From assembly GCF_900604485.1 (NCBI RefSeq), contig NZ_UWOP01000001.1, forward strand, positions 2,308,501 through 2,372,500: a DNA stretch of 64,000 bases, read 5' to 3'. Position numbers and translations under genes: made by a program. The notes under the pieces were generated by a model. The model did not search any database and was not told the DNA's origin. It saw nothing but the letters and a program-made list of their open reading frames with translations. Shown piece by piece: positions 32,957-40,934 of this stretch (position 1 is its first letter; each line of letters starts with the position of its first letter). The stretch comes from Enterococcus mediterraneensis (lineage in GTDB: Bacteria; Bacillota; Bacilli; Lactobacillales; Enterococcaceae).

Positions 32957-34383
32957 ACTTTGAAACTGTCATTGGACTAGAAGTCCACGTAGAATTAAAA
33001 ACCAACTCTAAAATCTTTTCGCCGGCGCCAGCACATTTCGGGGCGGAGCCTAACAGCAATACCAATGTTATCGACTGGGGCTATCCAGGTGTTTTACCAG
33101 TTATGAACAAAACAGCGTTGGAATTTGGAATGAAAGCCGCGTTGGCGTTGAACTGTGAGATCTCTAAAGATACTCATTTCGATCGTAAAAACTACTTCTA
33201 TCCAGATAATCCGAAAGCTTATCAAATTTCTCAATTCGATCAGCCAATCGGACACGACGGCTGGATCGAGATCGAAGTAGAAGGCAAAAAGAAAAAAATC
33301 CGTATCGAACGGGTCCATCTGGAAGAAGATGCCGGAAAAAACATGCACGGCAAAGGCGGCTATTCATACGTCGATTTGAACCGTCAAGGAACACCTTTGA
33401 TCGAGATCGTTTCCGAAGCGGATATGCGTTCACCAGAAGAAGCATACGCGTATTTGGAAGCATTGCGTTCTATCATCCAATTTACAGAAGTCTCTGATGT
33501 GAAGATGGAAGAAGGATCTATGCGTTGTGACGCGAATATTTCTTTACGCCCTTATGGACAAGAAGAATTTGGTACAAAAACTGAATTGAAAAACTTGAAT
33601 TCTATGAGTTTTGTGAAAAAAGGTTTGGCCTTCGAAGAAAAACGCCAAGCAAAAGTCTTGTTGTCAGGTGGCGAGATCCAACAAGAAACACGCCGTTTTG
33701 ATGAAACAACGAATAAAACGATCCTGATGCGGGTCAAAGAAGGTTCTAGCGACTATCGTTACTTCCCAGAGCCGGATATTCCGCGCTTTGTGATCGATGA
33801 TGAATGGATCGCACGGATCAAAACGACATTGCCAGAACTTCCTGCGGCACGTAGAACGCGCTATGTCCAAGAACTGGGCTTGCCGGAATATGATGCAAAA
33901 GTCTTGACGTTAACAAAAGAAATGTCTGATTTCTTTGAAGAAACATTAGCAGCCGGCGCTGATGCCAAACAAGCTTCCAACTGGTTGATGGGTGAAGTTT
34001 CTGCTTATCTGAACAGTGAAAAACTGGAACTGACAGAAACCAAATTGACTCCGGATAACTTAGCCGGTATGATCCAATTGATCGCAGATGGTACGATCAG
34101 CTCAAAAATCGCGAAAAAAGTCTTCCGTGAATTGATCGAAAACGGCGGCGATGCGAAAGAAGTCGTTGAAGCGAAAGGCTTGGTACAATTGTCTGACCCT
34201 GCTCAATTATTACCGATCATCAATGAGATCCTTGACAACAATCAACAATCTATTGAAGACTTCAAAAACGGTAAAGATCGCGCAGTCGGCTTCTTAGTCG
34301 GTCAAATCATGAAAGCTACGAAAGGGAAAGCAAATCCAGCAATCGTCAATAAATTATTGCAAGAAGAATTGGCGAAACGTTAA
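32953..34383 (+). CDS. gatB: Asp-tRNA(Asn)/Glu-tRNA(Gln) amidotransferase subunit B
   Basis: Binds the mischarged tRNA and catalyses amidation with kinase-like ATP use. The 476 residues begin [13 protein letters not shown], contain the signature [13 protein letters not shown] and end with the YqeY-type helical tail (about 330-476, [14 protein letters not shown]). Full length. Overlaps gatA by 4 bases and is followed after 10 bases by dagK. Confidence 0.98.
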   Translation: MNFETVIGLEVHVELKTNSKIFSPAPAHFGAEPNSNTNVIDWGYPGVLPVMNKTALEFGMKAALALNCEISKDTHFDRKNYFYPDNPKAYQISQFDQPIGHDGWIEIEVEGKKKKIRIERVHLEEDAGKNMHGKGGYSYVDLNRQGTPLIEIVSEADMRSPEEAYAYLEALRSIIQFTEVSDVKMEEGSMRCDANISLRPYGQEEFGTKTELKNLNSMSFVKKGLAFEEKRQAKVLLSGGEIQQETRRFDETTNKTILMRVKEGSSDYRYFPEPDIPRFVIDDEWIARIKTTLPELPAARRTRYVQELGLPEYDAKVLTLTKEMSDFFEETLAAGADAKQASNWLMGEVSAYLNSEKLELTETKLTPDNLAGMIQLIADGTISSKIAKKVFRELIENGGDAKEVVEAKGLVQLSDPAQLLPIINEILDNNQQSIEDFKNGKDRAVGFLVGQIMKATKGKANPAIVNKLLQEELAKR

Positions 34384-34393
34384 AGGAGCAGGT

Positions 34394-35431
34394 ATGAAAA
34401 AAGCGAGAGTCATTTACAATCCAACTTCAGGTAAGGAAACCCTGAAAAGAAATCTTGCAGATATTTTGGATGTATTGGAACGCGCTGGCTATGAAGCCAG
34501 TGCGTATGCCACTACACCTGCCCCTGATTCAGCGATGCTGGAAGCAAAACGCGTTGGAAAAGCCGGGTTTGATTTAGTCGTGGCAGCTGGCGGAGACGGT
34601 ACTATCAATGAGGTTGTCAACGGCATCGCGCCTTTGAAAAAAAGACCGAAGTTAGCCATCATTCCAGCAGGTACTACGAACGATTATGCTCGCGCTTTGA
34701 AGATCCCTAGAAACAATATCAAAGATGCCGCAGAAGTCATCTTGAAAGATCAAACAGTTAAAATGGATATCGGTAAAACCAATGGACTTTACTTTATCAA
34801 TATTGCAGCCGGCGGGCATTTGACAGAGTTGACCTATGATGTGCCTTCTGAACTGAAGAGTATTTTTGGCTATCTTGCGTATCTTGTTAAAGGGGCGGAA
34901 CTATTGCCGCGGGTCAAACCGATCAAAATGCATCTGGAATATGATGATGGCATCTATGACGGCAATGCGTCGATGTTTTTCCTAGGATTGACGAATTCTG
35001 TCGGCGGTTTTGAACAAATCGCGCCGGACGCGAAATTGGATGACGGAAAATTTTCTTTGATCATCGTAAAAACGGCAAATATTTTTGAAATCGTTCATTT
35101 GGTAGCTTTGATGATGAACGGCGGTAAACATATCAACGATAAACGACTGATCTATACGAAAACATCCAAGCTGACTGTAAAAACTCCCGAATCAGAAGGT
35201 CGCCTGATGATCAATCTGGACGGTGAATACGGCGGCGATGCACCAATGACATTTGAAAATCTCCATAATCATATCGAGATCTTTGCGAATACGGATATGA
35301 TCCCAGAAGATGCTTTATCTGATACGGAAGAAGAAGCATACGAAGAAGTCAGCAAAGACTTCATCAAAGAAGTAGAAAAACTGACAGACGAAGATATTGA
35401 CGGCGACGGAAAAATCGCTGACAAGAAGTAA
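34394..35431 (+). CDS. dagK: Diacylglycerol kinase DgkB/DagK
   Basis: Phosphorylates diacylglycerol released by lipoteichoic acid synthesis, returning it to the phospholipid pathway. The 345-residue DAGK-catalytic domain shows AGGDGTINEVVNG and the nearby PAGTTNDYARAL. An acidic C-terminal tail (about 315-345) is rich in Glu and Asp. It lies 10 bases after gatB, and a strong hairpin follows the stop. Confidence 0.93.
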   Translation: MKKARVIYNPTSGKETLKRNLADILDVLERAGYEASAYATTPAPDSAMLEAKRVGKAGFDLVVAAGGDGTINEVVNGIAPLKKRPKLAIIPAGTTNDYARALKIPRNNIKDAAEVILKDQTVKMDIGKTNGLYFINIAAGGHLTELTYDVPSELKSIFGYLAYLVKGAELLPRVKPIKMHLEYDDGIYDGNASMFFLGLTNSVGGFEQIAPDAKLDDGKFSLIIVKTANIFEIVHLVALMMNGGKHINDKRLIYTKTSKLTVKTPESEGRLMINLDGEYGGDAPMTFENLHNHIEIFANTDMIPEDALSDTEEEAYEEVSKDFIKEVEKLTDEDIDGDGKIADKK

Positions 35432-35439
35432 TCAAAGGG

Positions 35440-35482
35440 AAAACACTTTACTTTGCAGCAAAAGCGTAGTAAAGTGTTTTTC
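35440..35482 (+). terminator. dagK terminator
   Basis: AAAACACTTTACT and AGTAAAGTGTTTT are exact 13-base complements around a 15-base loop, followed by T residues. A TATAAT (35486) lies right after it and may belong to a promoter for rlmD. Confidence 0.85.
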
Positions 35483-35515
35483 TCTTATAATGCAGAAAAT
35501 GACAAGGAGCACAAA

Positions 35516-36886
35516 ATGAAAGAATACCCAATCAAAAAAAATGAAGAACATACTGTTGAGATCCTTGATTTGACACATGAAGGGATGGGGATCGCAAAAT
35601 TTGATCACTATCCAGTATTTATCGAGAATGCTTTGCCAGGTGAGAAAGTCCGAATCAAAATCTTAAAGGTCGGCAATAAATTTGGATTTGCGAAAGTTAT
35701 GGAGTGGTTGGAAAAAAGCCCTGATCGTCAAACTGTTGATAATGAAGATCTATTACGGACCGGTATTGCGCCGTTGAGCCATTTAAGCTATGAAAAACAG
35801 CTTTTGTTCAAACAAAATCAAGTGAAAAACTTGATGCAGCGGGTAGCCAAATTGCCAGATGTTCCTGTATTAAACACAATCGGGATGGCGGCACCATATC
35901 ATTATCGCAACAAAGCTCAGATTCCCGTAAAAAAGGTTGAAGGCAAATTACAGACCGGTTTTTATCGTAAAAACAGTCATGATCTGGTTCCAATCGAAGA
36001 TTTTGCTATTCAAGATCCAGAGATCGATAAAGCTATCTTGGTCGTTAGAGATATCTTGCAACGCTTCAATGTCAAAGCCTACAATGAAGAAGCTCATGAA
36101 GGGTTCCTACGTCATATCGTGATCCGCCGCGGACACTATTCTCATCAAATGATGGTAGTTTTAGTGACTAGAAAAGAAAAATTCTTCAAAGGTGAAGAGA
36201 TCGCAAACGTTATCCACGAAGAATTGCCGGAAGTCGTTTCTGTCATCCAAAATATCAATGAAGAGAAAACCAATGTGATCCTGGGTCAAAAAGAAAAAGT
36301 CCTTTTTGGTTCTTCTTTTATCGAGGATCAGCTTTTGGGAAATACTTACCGGATCTCGGCTAAATCATTTTACCAAGTCAATACCCAACAAACAGAGATT
36401 TTGTATCAAACAGCGATCGATTTTGCTGATTTGAAAAAAGATGATGTGGTAATCGATGCTTACTCTGGAATCGGTACGATCGGTTTATCTGTAGCTGATC
36501 GGGTCAAATACGTCTACGGAATGGAAACTATTGAAAGTGCAGTAGAAGATGCAAAATACAACGCTGAAAAAAATGGGATCACTAACGCGACGTATCTTGT
36601 AGGTAAAGCGGAAAAAGTAATGCCGCAATGGGCGCGGGAAGAAGTGAATCCTACGGTGATTTTTGTCGATCCGCCAAGAAAAGGATTAGATGCGAAATTT
36701 ATTGAAGCAGCTTGTGAAGTCGAACCGGAACGAATCGTTTATATCTCCTGCAATCCAGCAACATTGGCTCGTGATTTGGCCTTTTTTGCTGAAAAAGGCT
36801 ACCAAACGAAAAAAATCCAGCCAGTAGACCTATTCCCGCAGACGCATCATATTGAGTGCGTGGCGTTGATTACAAGAATGGATTGA
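35516..36886 (+). CDS. rlmD: 23S rRNA (uracil-C5)-methyltransferase, RlmD/RlmCD type
   Basis: An SAM-dependent RNA methylase. The 456-residue protein has an N-terminal TRAM domain (about 8-65), the SAM-binding DAYSGIGTIGLS, DPPRKGLD and the catalytic Cys in YISCNPATLARD. In Firmicutes such enzymes methylate U747 and U1939 of 23S rRNA; which uridine this one modifies is not decided by the sequence. I start at ATG 35516, behind AAGGAGCAC. It is the last gene of the conserved block; the AT-rich accessory region begins after it. Confidence 0.9.
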   Translation: MKEYPIKKNEEHTVEILDLTHEGMGIAKFDHYPVFIENALPGEKVRIKILKVGNKFGFAKVMEWLEKSPDRQTVDNEDLLRTGIAPLSHLSYEKQLLFKQNQVKNLMQRVAKLPDVPVLNTIGMAAPYHYRNKAQIPVKKVEGKLQTGFYRKNSHDLVPIEDFAIQDPEIDKAILVVRDILQRFNVKAYNEEAHEGFLRHIVIRRGHYSHQMMVVLVTRKEKFFKGEEIANVIHEELPEVVSVIQNINEEKTNVILGQKEKVLFGSSFIEDQLLGNTYRISAKSFYQVNTQQTEILYQTAIDFADLKKDDVVIDAYSGIGTIGLSVADRVKYVYGMETIESAVEDAKYNAEKNGITNATYLVGKAEKVMPQWAREEVNPTVIFVDPPRKGLDAKFIEAACEVEPERIVYISCNPATLARDLAFFAEKGYQTKKIQPVDLFPQTHHIECVALITRMD

Positions 36887-36914
36887 TTATCAACCTAAAA
36901 TAGGAGTAATTTGA

Positions 36915-37319
36915 ATGGATATTTGGAAATTATTATTTGATAAAGCTAAAGAAGTGCAAAATAACAGAACAATAACTCCCTTTATAGATGCTGGCGCTGT
37001 TTCTTCAGCAATACTGACTAAAAGTGGCAACATATATGTTGGGGTTTGTATCGATACCGCATCTTCACTTGGAATGTGTGCTGAGAGAAATGCGATAGCA
37101 AATATGATTACAAACGGAGAAAGTAAAATTGATAAAGTGGTTGCCATCATGTCTAATGAAAAGGTTGGTCTACCTTGTGGAGCCTGTCGGGAATTCATGA
37201 TGCAATTAGATAATGAAAGCGGAGATATTGAATTTTTACTTGATTTGGACTCAAGAGAGACAATCACCCTGAGAGAACTCGTCCCAAATTGGTGGGGATA
37301 TGATAGATTTAAATTATGA
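36915..37319 (+). CDS. Cytidine/nucleoside deaminase-like protein
   Basis: A 134-residue zinc deaminase. The zinc site is visible: C55-A-E57 (catalytic Glu) and PCGAC (Cys88 and Cys91). The C-terminal motif ELVPNWWGYDRF resembles the tail of cytidine and blasticidin-S deaminases. It could be an ordinary cytidine deaminase, or act on a nucleoside antibiotic. Base use is much more AT-rich than that of the core genes, with different codon choice, which suggests acquisition. A TAGGAG site precedes the ATG. Confidence 0.85.
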   Translation: MDIWKLLFDKAKEVQNNRTITPFIDAGAVSSAILTKSGNIYVGVCIDTASSLGMCAERNAIANMITNGESKIDKVVAIMSNEKVGLPCGACREFMMQLDNESGDIEFLLDLDSRETITLRELVPNWWGYDRFKL

Positions 37320-37467
37320 TATCTAATCCGTCAAATCAAGTAGCTTTGACATCTATTTTGTCAACTCGATCTAAAGGGCAGATTTCGTGAAAGTAATTCT
37401 GGCAACTCAACTTTAAAATATTAGATGACAAGACTTTAATATCATAAAACTCACCGCATATTGGGAC
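37320..37467 (+). other. AT-rich spacer downstream of the deaminase gene
   Basis: No gene is visible here. It holds a GTCAAA/TTTGAC inverted repeat with a 9-bp spacer just after the deaminase stop; nothing else is evident before the repeat module begins. Confidence 0.5.
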
Positions 37468-37802
37468 AGTAGCATTGCTACAACAGGACAAATAAGGCAA
37501 AAATGTTTGATTTATAAAATTACACGACTCTCTGGTTTGGTTCAGAGGGTCTTTTTTAATGTCCCAAATAACTGAAGAGAAGGATAATCGGGTTGCTAAA
37601 AAAGTGACAGTAGGCCATTATCTATACGTGAAAAAACAGTCTGCCTGATCGAGTACTTTCTTCTAGCATCAAGTGGCGGTTATGGTAAAATAGCGATAAT
37701 GATTTTTAATTTAAAAATGTAATTCATTGAGTGTTATAAATTTTCAAGAAAAATAGTTATAGATAAAGACAACTATGGATCTAAATAAGGTAGATTCTAT
37801 TG
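37468..37802 (+). repeat. Terminator-promoter repeat module, copy 1
   Basis: This is the first of two diverged direct copies (see 38862-39204; offset about 1394-1402 bases). In order: a small palindrome (GTAGCA-T-TGCTAC), ACAAATAAGG, a rho-independent terminator, TGTCCCAAATAAC, a less conserved stretch, then a block with an extended -10 (TGG-TAAAAT, 37683-37691), and finally a ribosome site and TTG. The block 37526-37575 agrees with copy 2 in 47 of 50 bases, and 37653-37698 in 44 of 46. Confidence 0.88.
37526..37557 (+). terminator. Terminator inside repeat copy 1
   Basis: GACTCTCTG pairs with CAGAGGGTC (one G-T pair), followed by six T residues. It would stop transcription from the deaminase gene. 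Confidence 0.85.
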
Positions 37803-37889
37803 AACAGTATTGTGAAATGGATAGTATACGAGATAAGATATAGTGGCAATAAATCAGTTGTTGATGCTTGCAAATTTGGAAAATTATAA
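37800..37889 (+). CDS. Possible 29-codon leader reading frame ahead of the phosphotransferase gene
   Basis: A TTG behind AAGGTAGAT opens 29 codons ending TAA. In the second module the same position is the start codon of fetA. The encoded peptide does not match the fetA N-terminus, so it may be a remnant, a leader peptide, or chance. Low confidence. Confidence 0.3.
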   Translation: MNSIVKWIVYEIRYSGNKSVVDACKFGKL

Positions 37890-37943
37890 TGCATTTCTGG
37901 GATTTTGGTTTAATCCTAAAAATATATGATAGGGAATTGTTAT

Positions 37944-38825
37944 ATGGAAACATTCGATTTCATTTCTAAGATACCTATTGATAAGGGTTGGTCTGAGGAT
38001 AAAAAATATCATGTAACCAAAAAAGACGGCTCGGAATTTTTATTGAGAATCAGCCCCTCCCCTCTCTTTGAAGCGAGGAAATCTTTATTTGAACTTTTAC
38101 AAAAGATTGTCGATTTAGGTATCCCTATGTCCAAGCCTGTTGAATTTGGAATTTGTTCTGAAGGTGTTTATTCGCTGCATACTTGGATTCATGGCAAAGA
38201 CGCCGAAGAGATAATTCCTTTTTTATCAGAAGCCGATCAATATAAATTGGGCTATGAGTCCGGTGAAATACTACGAAAAATTCATTCAATTCCGGCACCA
38301 TCAATGGAAGAAGAATGGGATATCCGATTTAATCGCAAGACGAATAATAAAATTCAAAAATACAATGAATGTGGTTTGAGATTTGTTGGCGATGACAAGA
38401 TAATAGAGTATATTGAGAAAAATAGAGACCTGCTTAAAAATCGCCCCCAATGTTTCCAGCACGGTGATTATCATATCGGAAATATGATGATAGAAGATGG
38501 AAAAATCGTTATCATAGATTTTGACAGACCTGATTTTGGTGATCCATGGGAAGAGTTTAATCGAATCGTATGGTGCGCTCAGTCTAGTCCACATTTTGCT
38601 ACAGGACAGCTAAATGGCTATTTTGGCGGCAAACCACCTATTGAGTTTTTTAAATTACTTGCTTTTTACATATCCAGCAATACACTTTCGTCTATTTACT
38701 GGGCGATTCCATTTGGACAAGTTCAAATTGATACAATGATGAGGCAATCACAAGATGTACTTGCTTGGTATGATAATATGCAACATCCTGTTCCAGCTTG
38801 GTATTTGGAAGAATTGAATAGTTAA
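37944..38825 (+). CDS. APH-family small-molecule phosphotransferase
   Basis: A 293-residue kinase with the Brenner motif HGDYHIGN (His173, Asp175, Asn180) and the metal-binding IDFDRPDFGD (Asp192). This fold contains aminoglycoside and macrolide phosphotransferases but also metabolic kinases; the substrate is unknown and no resistance claim is justified. I start at ATG 37944, the second of two in-frame ATGs, behind a weak AGGG site. AT-rich codon use. It stands between the two copies of the repeat module and has about 250 bases between its probable promoter and the start. Confidence 0.85.
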   Translation: METFDFISKIPIDKGWSEDKKYHVTKKDGSEFLLRISPSPLFEARKSLFELLQKIVDLGIPMSKPVEFGICSEGVYSLHTWIHGKDAEEIIPFLSEADQYKLGYESGEILRKIHSIPAPSMEEEWDIRFNRKTNNKIQKYNECGLRFVGDDKIIEYIEKNRDLLKNRPQCFQHGDYHIGNMMIEDGKIVIIDFDRPDFGDPWEEFNRIVWCAQSSPHFATGQLNGYFGGKPPIEFFKLLAFYISSNTLSSIYWAIPFGQVQIDTMMRQSQDVLAWYDNMQHPVPAWYLEELNS

Positions 38826-38861
38826 ACGTTCCTTTGGAGAAAAGGATACTACCATCAAGAC

Positions 38862-39204
38862 AGCAACATTGTTGATACGGGACAAATAAGGCCAACAAGT
38901 TTTATTTATATATTTTCGCGACTCTCTGGTTTGGTCCAGAGGGTCTTTTTTGATGTCCCAAATAACTTAAGAGCAGAGTAATCTGATGACCGCAATAGTG
39001 ACAGTGGTCAATGAAGTTACTTGTCAATATCTGAAAAACACATTGCATGATCAGGTACTTTCTTCTAGCATCAACTGGCGGTTATGGTAAAATAACGATA
39101 TTAAGTTTGGGTTTTAAAATGAAAATTTCAATATGCGTTTTAATATTTAAAAAAACAGGAACAGTCAAAAATAATTATGACTCTAGGCAAGGTGGATTCT
39201 ATTG
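38862..39204 (+). repeat. Terminator-promoter repeat module, copy 2
   Basis: The second copy of the module, ending on the TTG start codon of fetA. It contains the same elements: a palindrome (CAACA-T-TGTTG), ACAAATAAGG, the terminator, TGTCCCAAATAAC, the block at 39055-39100 with TGG-TAAAAT (39085-39093), and AAGGTGGATTCTATTG at 39189-39204. GTTAT-N6-ATAAC spans the -10 and could be an operator; copy 1 keeps only part of it. Confidence 0.88.
38920..38951 (+). terminator. Terminator inside repeat copy 2
   Basis: GACTCTCTG and CAGAGGGTC with six T residues, about 95 bases past the phosphotransferase stop codon. The stem gains one more G-C pair compared with copy 1. Confidence 0.87.
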
Positions 39205-39837
39205 ATTAATGTTGAAAATCTAGTTGTTGAATTGAATAATAAAAGGATCGTAAATGATATTTCTTTTACAGTACCTGAGAAACAGCATGTCTATATCAGC
39301 GGACCGTCCGGATCTGGGAAAAGTACTTTGTTAAAAGTGTTAGCTGGTTTGGTGCCCTTCACAAGCGGAGATATTTTTTATAATGATAAGAATATTCTAC
39401 AGATCGATCCGATCGCTTATCGACAGGAAGTCTCCTATTGTTATCAGCAGCCAACCCTGTTTGGGAACACGGTGAGAGATAATCTAGCATTTCCATACGA
39501 AATCCGGAAGGAACCTTTTGATGAGGAGAAAGCTATCTCTTTGTTGAAAGAGGTCGGCTTGGCTAGCGGATTTCTTGATAAAAAGATAACCGAGCTGTCT
39601 GGCGGAGAGCGGCAACGAGTCGCCATGATCAGAAATCTTATCTTTGAGCCTAAAGTTTTACTGCTGGATGAAGTAACTACAGGACTAGATAGCGAGAGTA
39701 AAAGGATAGTCCGAAAATTGATCAATGACAAAGAAAAATCTGGTATGTCGATTCTGGAGATAACCCATGATAAGAGTGAGATAGATCCTGAAGGTCGACT
39801 GATCATGATTGAAGATGGAGAGATAATCAATGGATAG
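39202..39837 (+). CDS. fetA: FetA/YbbL-type ABC exporter ATPase
   Basis: The ATPase of the FetAB system, which in E. coli supports iron export and peroxide tolerance. The 211-residue protein shows Walker A GPSGSGKST, signature LSGGERQRVAM and Walker B VLLLDEVTTGLD. It starts with TTG behind AAGGTGG; no better start exists before the first strand NVENLVVEL. fetB overlaps its end by 8 bases. Its promoter is in repeat copy 2. Codons here are closer to the core than those of the deaminase or McrBC. Confidence 0.86.
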   Translation: MINVENLVVELNNKRIVNDISFTVPEKQHVYISGPSGSGKSTLLKVLAGLVPFTSGDIFYNDKNILQIDPIAYRQEVSYCYQQPTLFGNTVRDNLAFPYEIRKEPFDEEKAISLLKEVGLASGFLDKKITELSGGERQRVAMIRNLIFEPKVLLLDEVTTGLDSESKRIVRKLINDKEKSGMSILEITHDKSEIDPEGRLIMIEDGEIING

Positions 39838-40591
39838 TGTAGATATCAATAATTGGTCTTTATTGTTTTCCTTGGTGTTGGTAATGATTTCCTTTGGGAT
39901 AAGTACGAAAGAAAAACTGGGGATCTCTAAAGATATTGCCGTTTCAGTAGTAAGGACGGTCATCCAGCTGATTGTGATCGGCTTTGTTTTAAAATATATT
40001 TTCCAAGCAAATGAACCGCTATTGACTGTCGCGATGGCACTCATAATCATTTTTAACGCCAGTATCCAAGCCAATAAGCGGAATCCCAACTCTCATAAAC
40101 AATGGAGCCACTCTTTTATCGCGATTTTCATTTCCACCGCGATCACTCTTGGTTTATTGGTTTTGACCGGAGCGATCAAATTTTTGCCTTCACAGATCGT
40201 GCCGATCACTGGAATGATCGCAAGTAACTCGATGGTGGCCATCGGACTTTGCTATCGGCAAATGTCTAGTCAATTTAACGATCAGCGGCAGCAAGTCCTT
40301 GAAAAACTGGCTCTGGGAGCGCCCATCAAACTAGCCGCATTGCCGATTTTACGCGCCTCAATAAAAACCGCGATGCAGCCAACCATTGATTCGGCTAAAA
40401 CTGTTGGGCTCGTAAGCCTGCCAGGCATGATGTCCGGCTTGATCCTTGCGGGAGTAGATCCCGTCCACGCCATCAAATATCAAATCATGGTGATGTTCAT
40501 GTTATTATCCGCCACAAGCCTCGGTTCTGTGATCGCCGGATACTATGCTTATAAAGACTACTTTAATGATCGTATGCAGTTGAACTATTGA
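39830..40591 (+). CDS. fetB: FetB/YbbM-type ABC exporter membrane protein
   Basis: The membrane partner of FetA, 253 residues with about seven hydrophobic helices and the UPF0014 features (VRTVIQLIVIGFVL and GLVSLPGMMSGLILAG). It overlaps fetA by 8 bases, so the pair is translated together. Iron as the substrate is inferred from the E. coli system. A terminator lies right after the stop. Confidence 0.88.
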   Translation: MDSVDINNWSLLFSLVLVMISFGISTKEKLGISKDIAVSVVRTVIQLIVIGFVLKYIFQANEPLLTVAMALIIIFNASIQANKRNPNSHKQWSHSFIAIFISTAITLGLLVLTGAIKFLPSQIVPITGMIASNSMVAIGLCYRQMSSQFNDQRQQVLEKLALGAPIKLAALPILRASIKTAMQPTIDSAKTVGLVSLPGMMSGLILAGVDPVHAIKYQIMVMFMLLSATSLGSVIAGYYAYKDYFNDRMQLNY

Positions 40592-40608
40592 TTGAATATC
40601 GTAAAAGA

Positions 40609-40638
40609 AAGCATTCTTATGGCGAAGAGTGCTTTTTT
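40609..40638 (+). terminator. fetAB terminator
   Basis: AAGCATTCTT and AAGAGTGCTT form a ten-pair stem (one G-T) with a six-base loop, followed by a T run. Confidence 0.85.
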
Positions 40639-40934
40639 ATTCGTGGATTTTGTGCTGTTTATAGCTTCAAAAATTAGACTTCCATGGAGCAAAGTAATTA
40701 TTTGGGTTTATTCTAATTTTAGAAAAGTAAGAAGTTATTGGAAAAAATATGAATTAAATTTGATAGGTATTTCAAATAACTCTTATGATGTTTAGAGTGA
40801 AATATCCTATTTTATGTGCGTACATTAGGCATTGTTTCCGTGATATAATTAGAGATAAATTACAGTTTTTTGCTATAATTTTGACCGATAATAAGACTGT
40901 TTTTAAGTATGGGATGGCAGAGGTGAGTAATCTT
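40639..40934 (+). other. Upstream region of mcrB
   Basis: The gap from fetB to mcrB contains the fetAB terminator and then AT-rich DNA. Two extended -10 promoters are visible (TGATATAAT at 40841-40849 and TGCTATAAT at 40871-40879). No other gene is convincing. Confidence 0.55.
40841..40879 (+). promoter_or_regulatory. Tandem extended -10 promoters for mcrBC
   Basis: TG-N-TATAAT occurs twice, 30 bases apart, about 55-95 bases before the mcrB start. Neither has a strong -35 at 17 bp. Confidence 0.5.

Noticed and set aside
37944-38825. Naming the phosphotransferase as a specific aminoglycoside or macrolide resistance gene
   Set aside because: Only fold-level motifs are visible; the substrate-binding part does not match a resistance enzyme that I can recall with certainty.
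37320-39204. Transposon or integron origin of the phosphotransferase cassette
   Set aside because: No transposase, integrase, terminal inverted repeats or short target duplication can be seen; the direct copies are long and diverged and contain regulatory signals.
40592-40795. Open frame of 67 codons after fetB
   Set aside because: It runs through the fetAB terminator hairpin (40609-40638), starts with TTG without a ribosome site, and has no family features.
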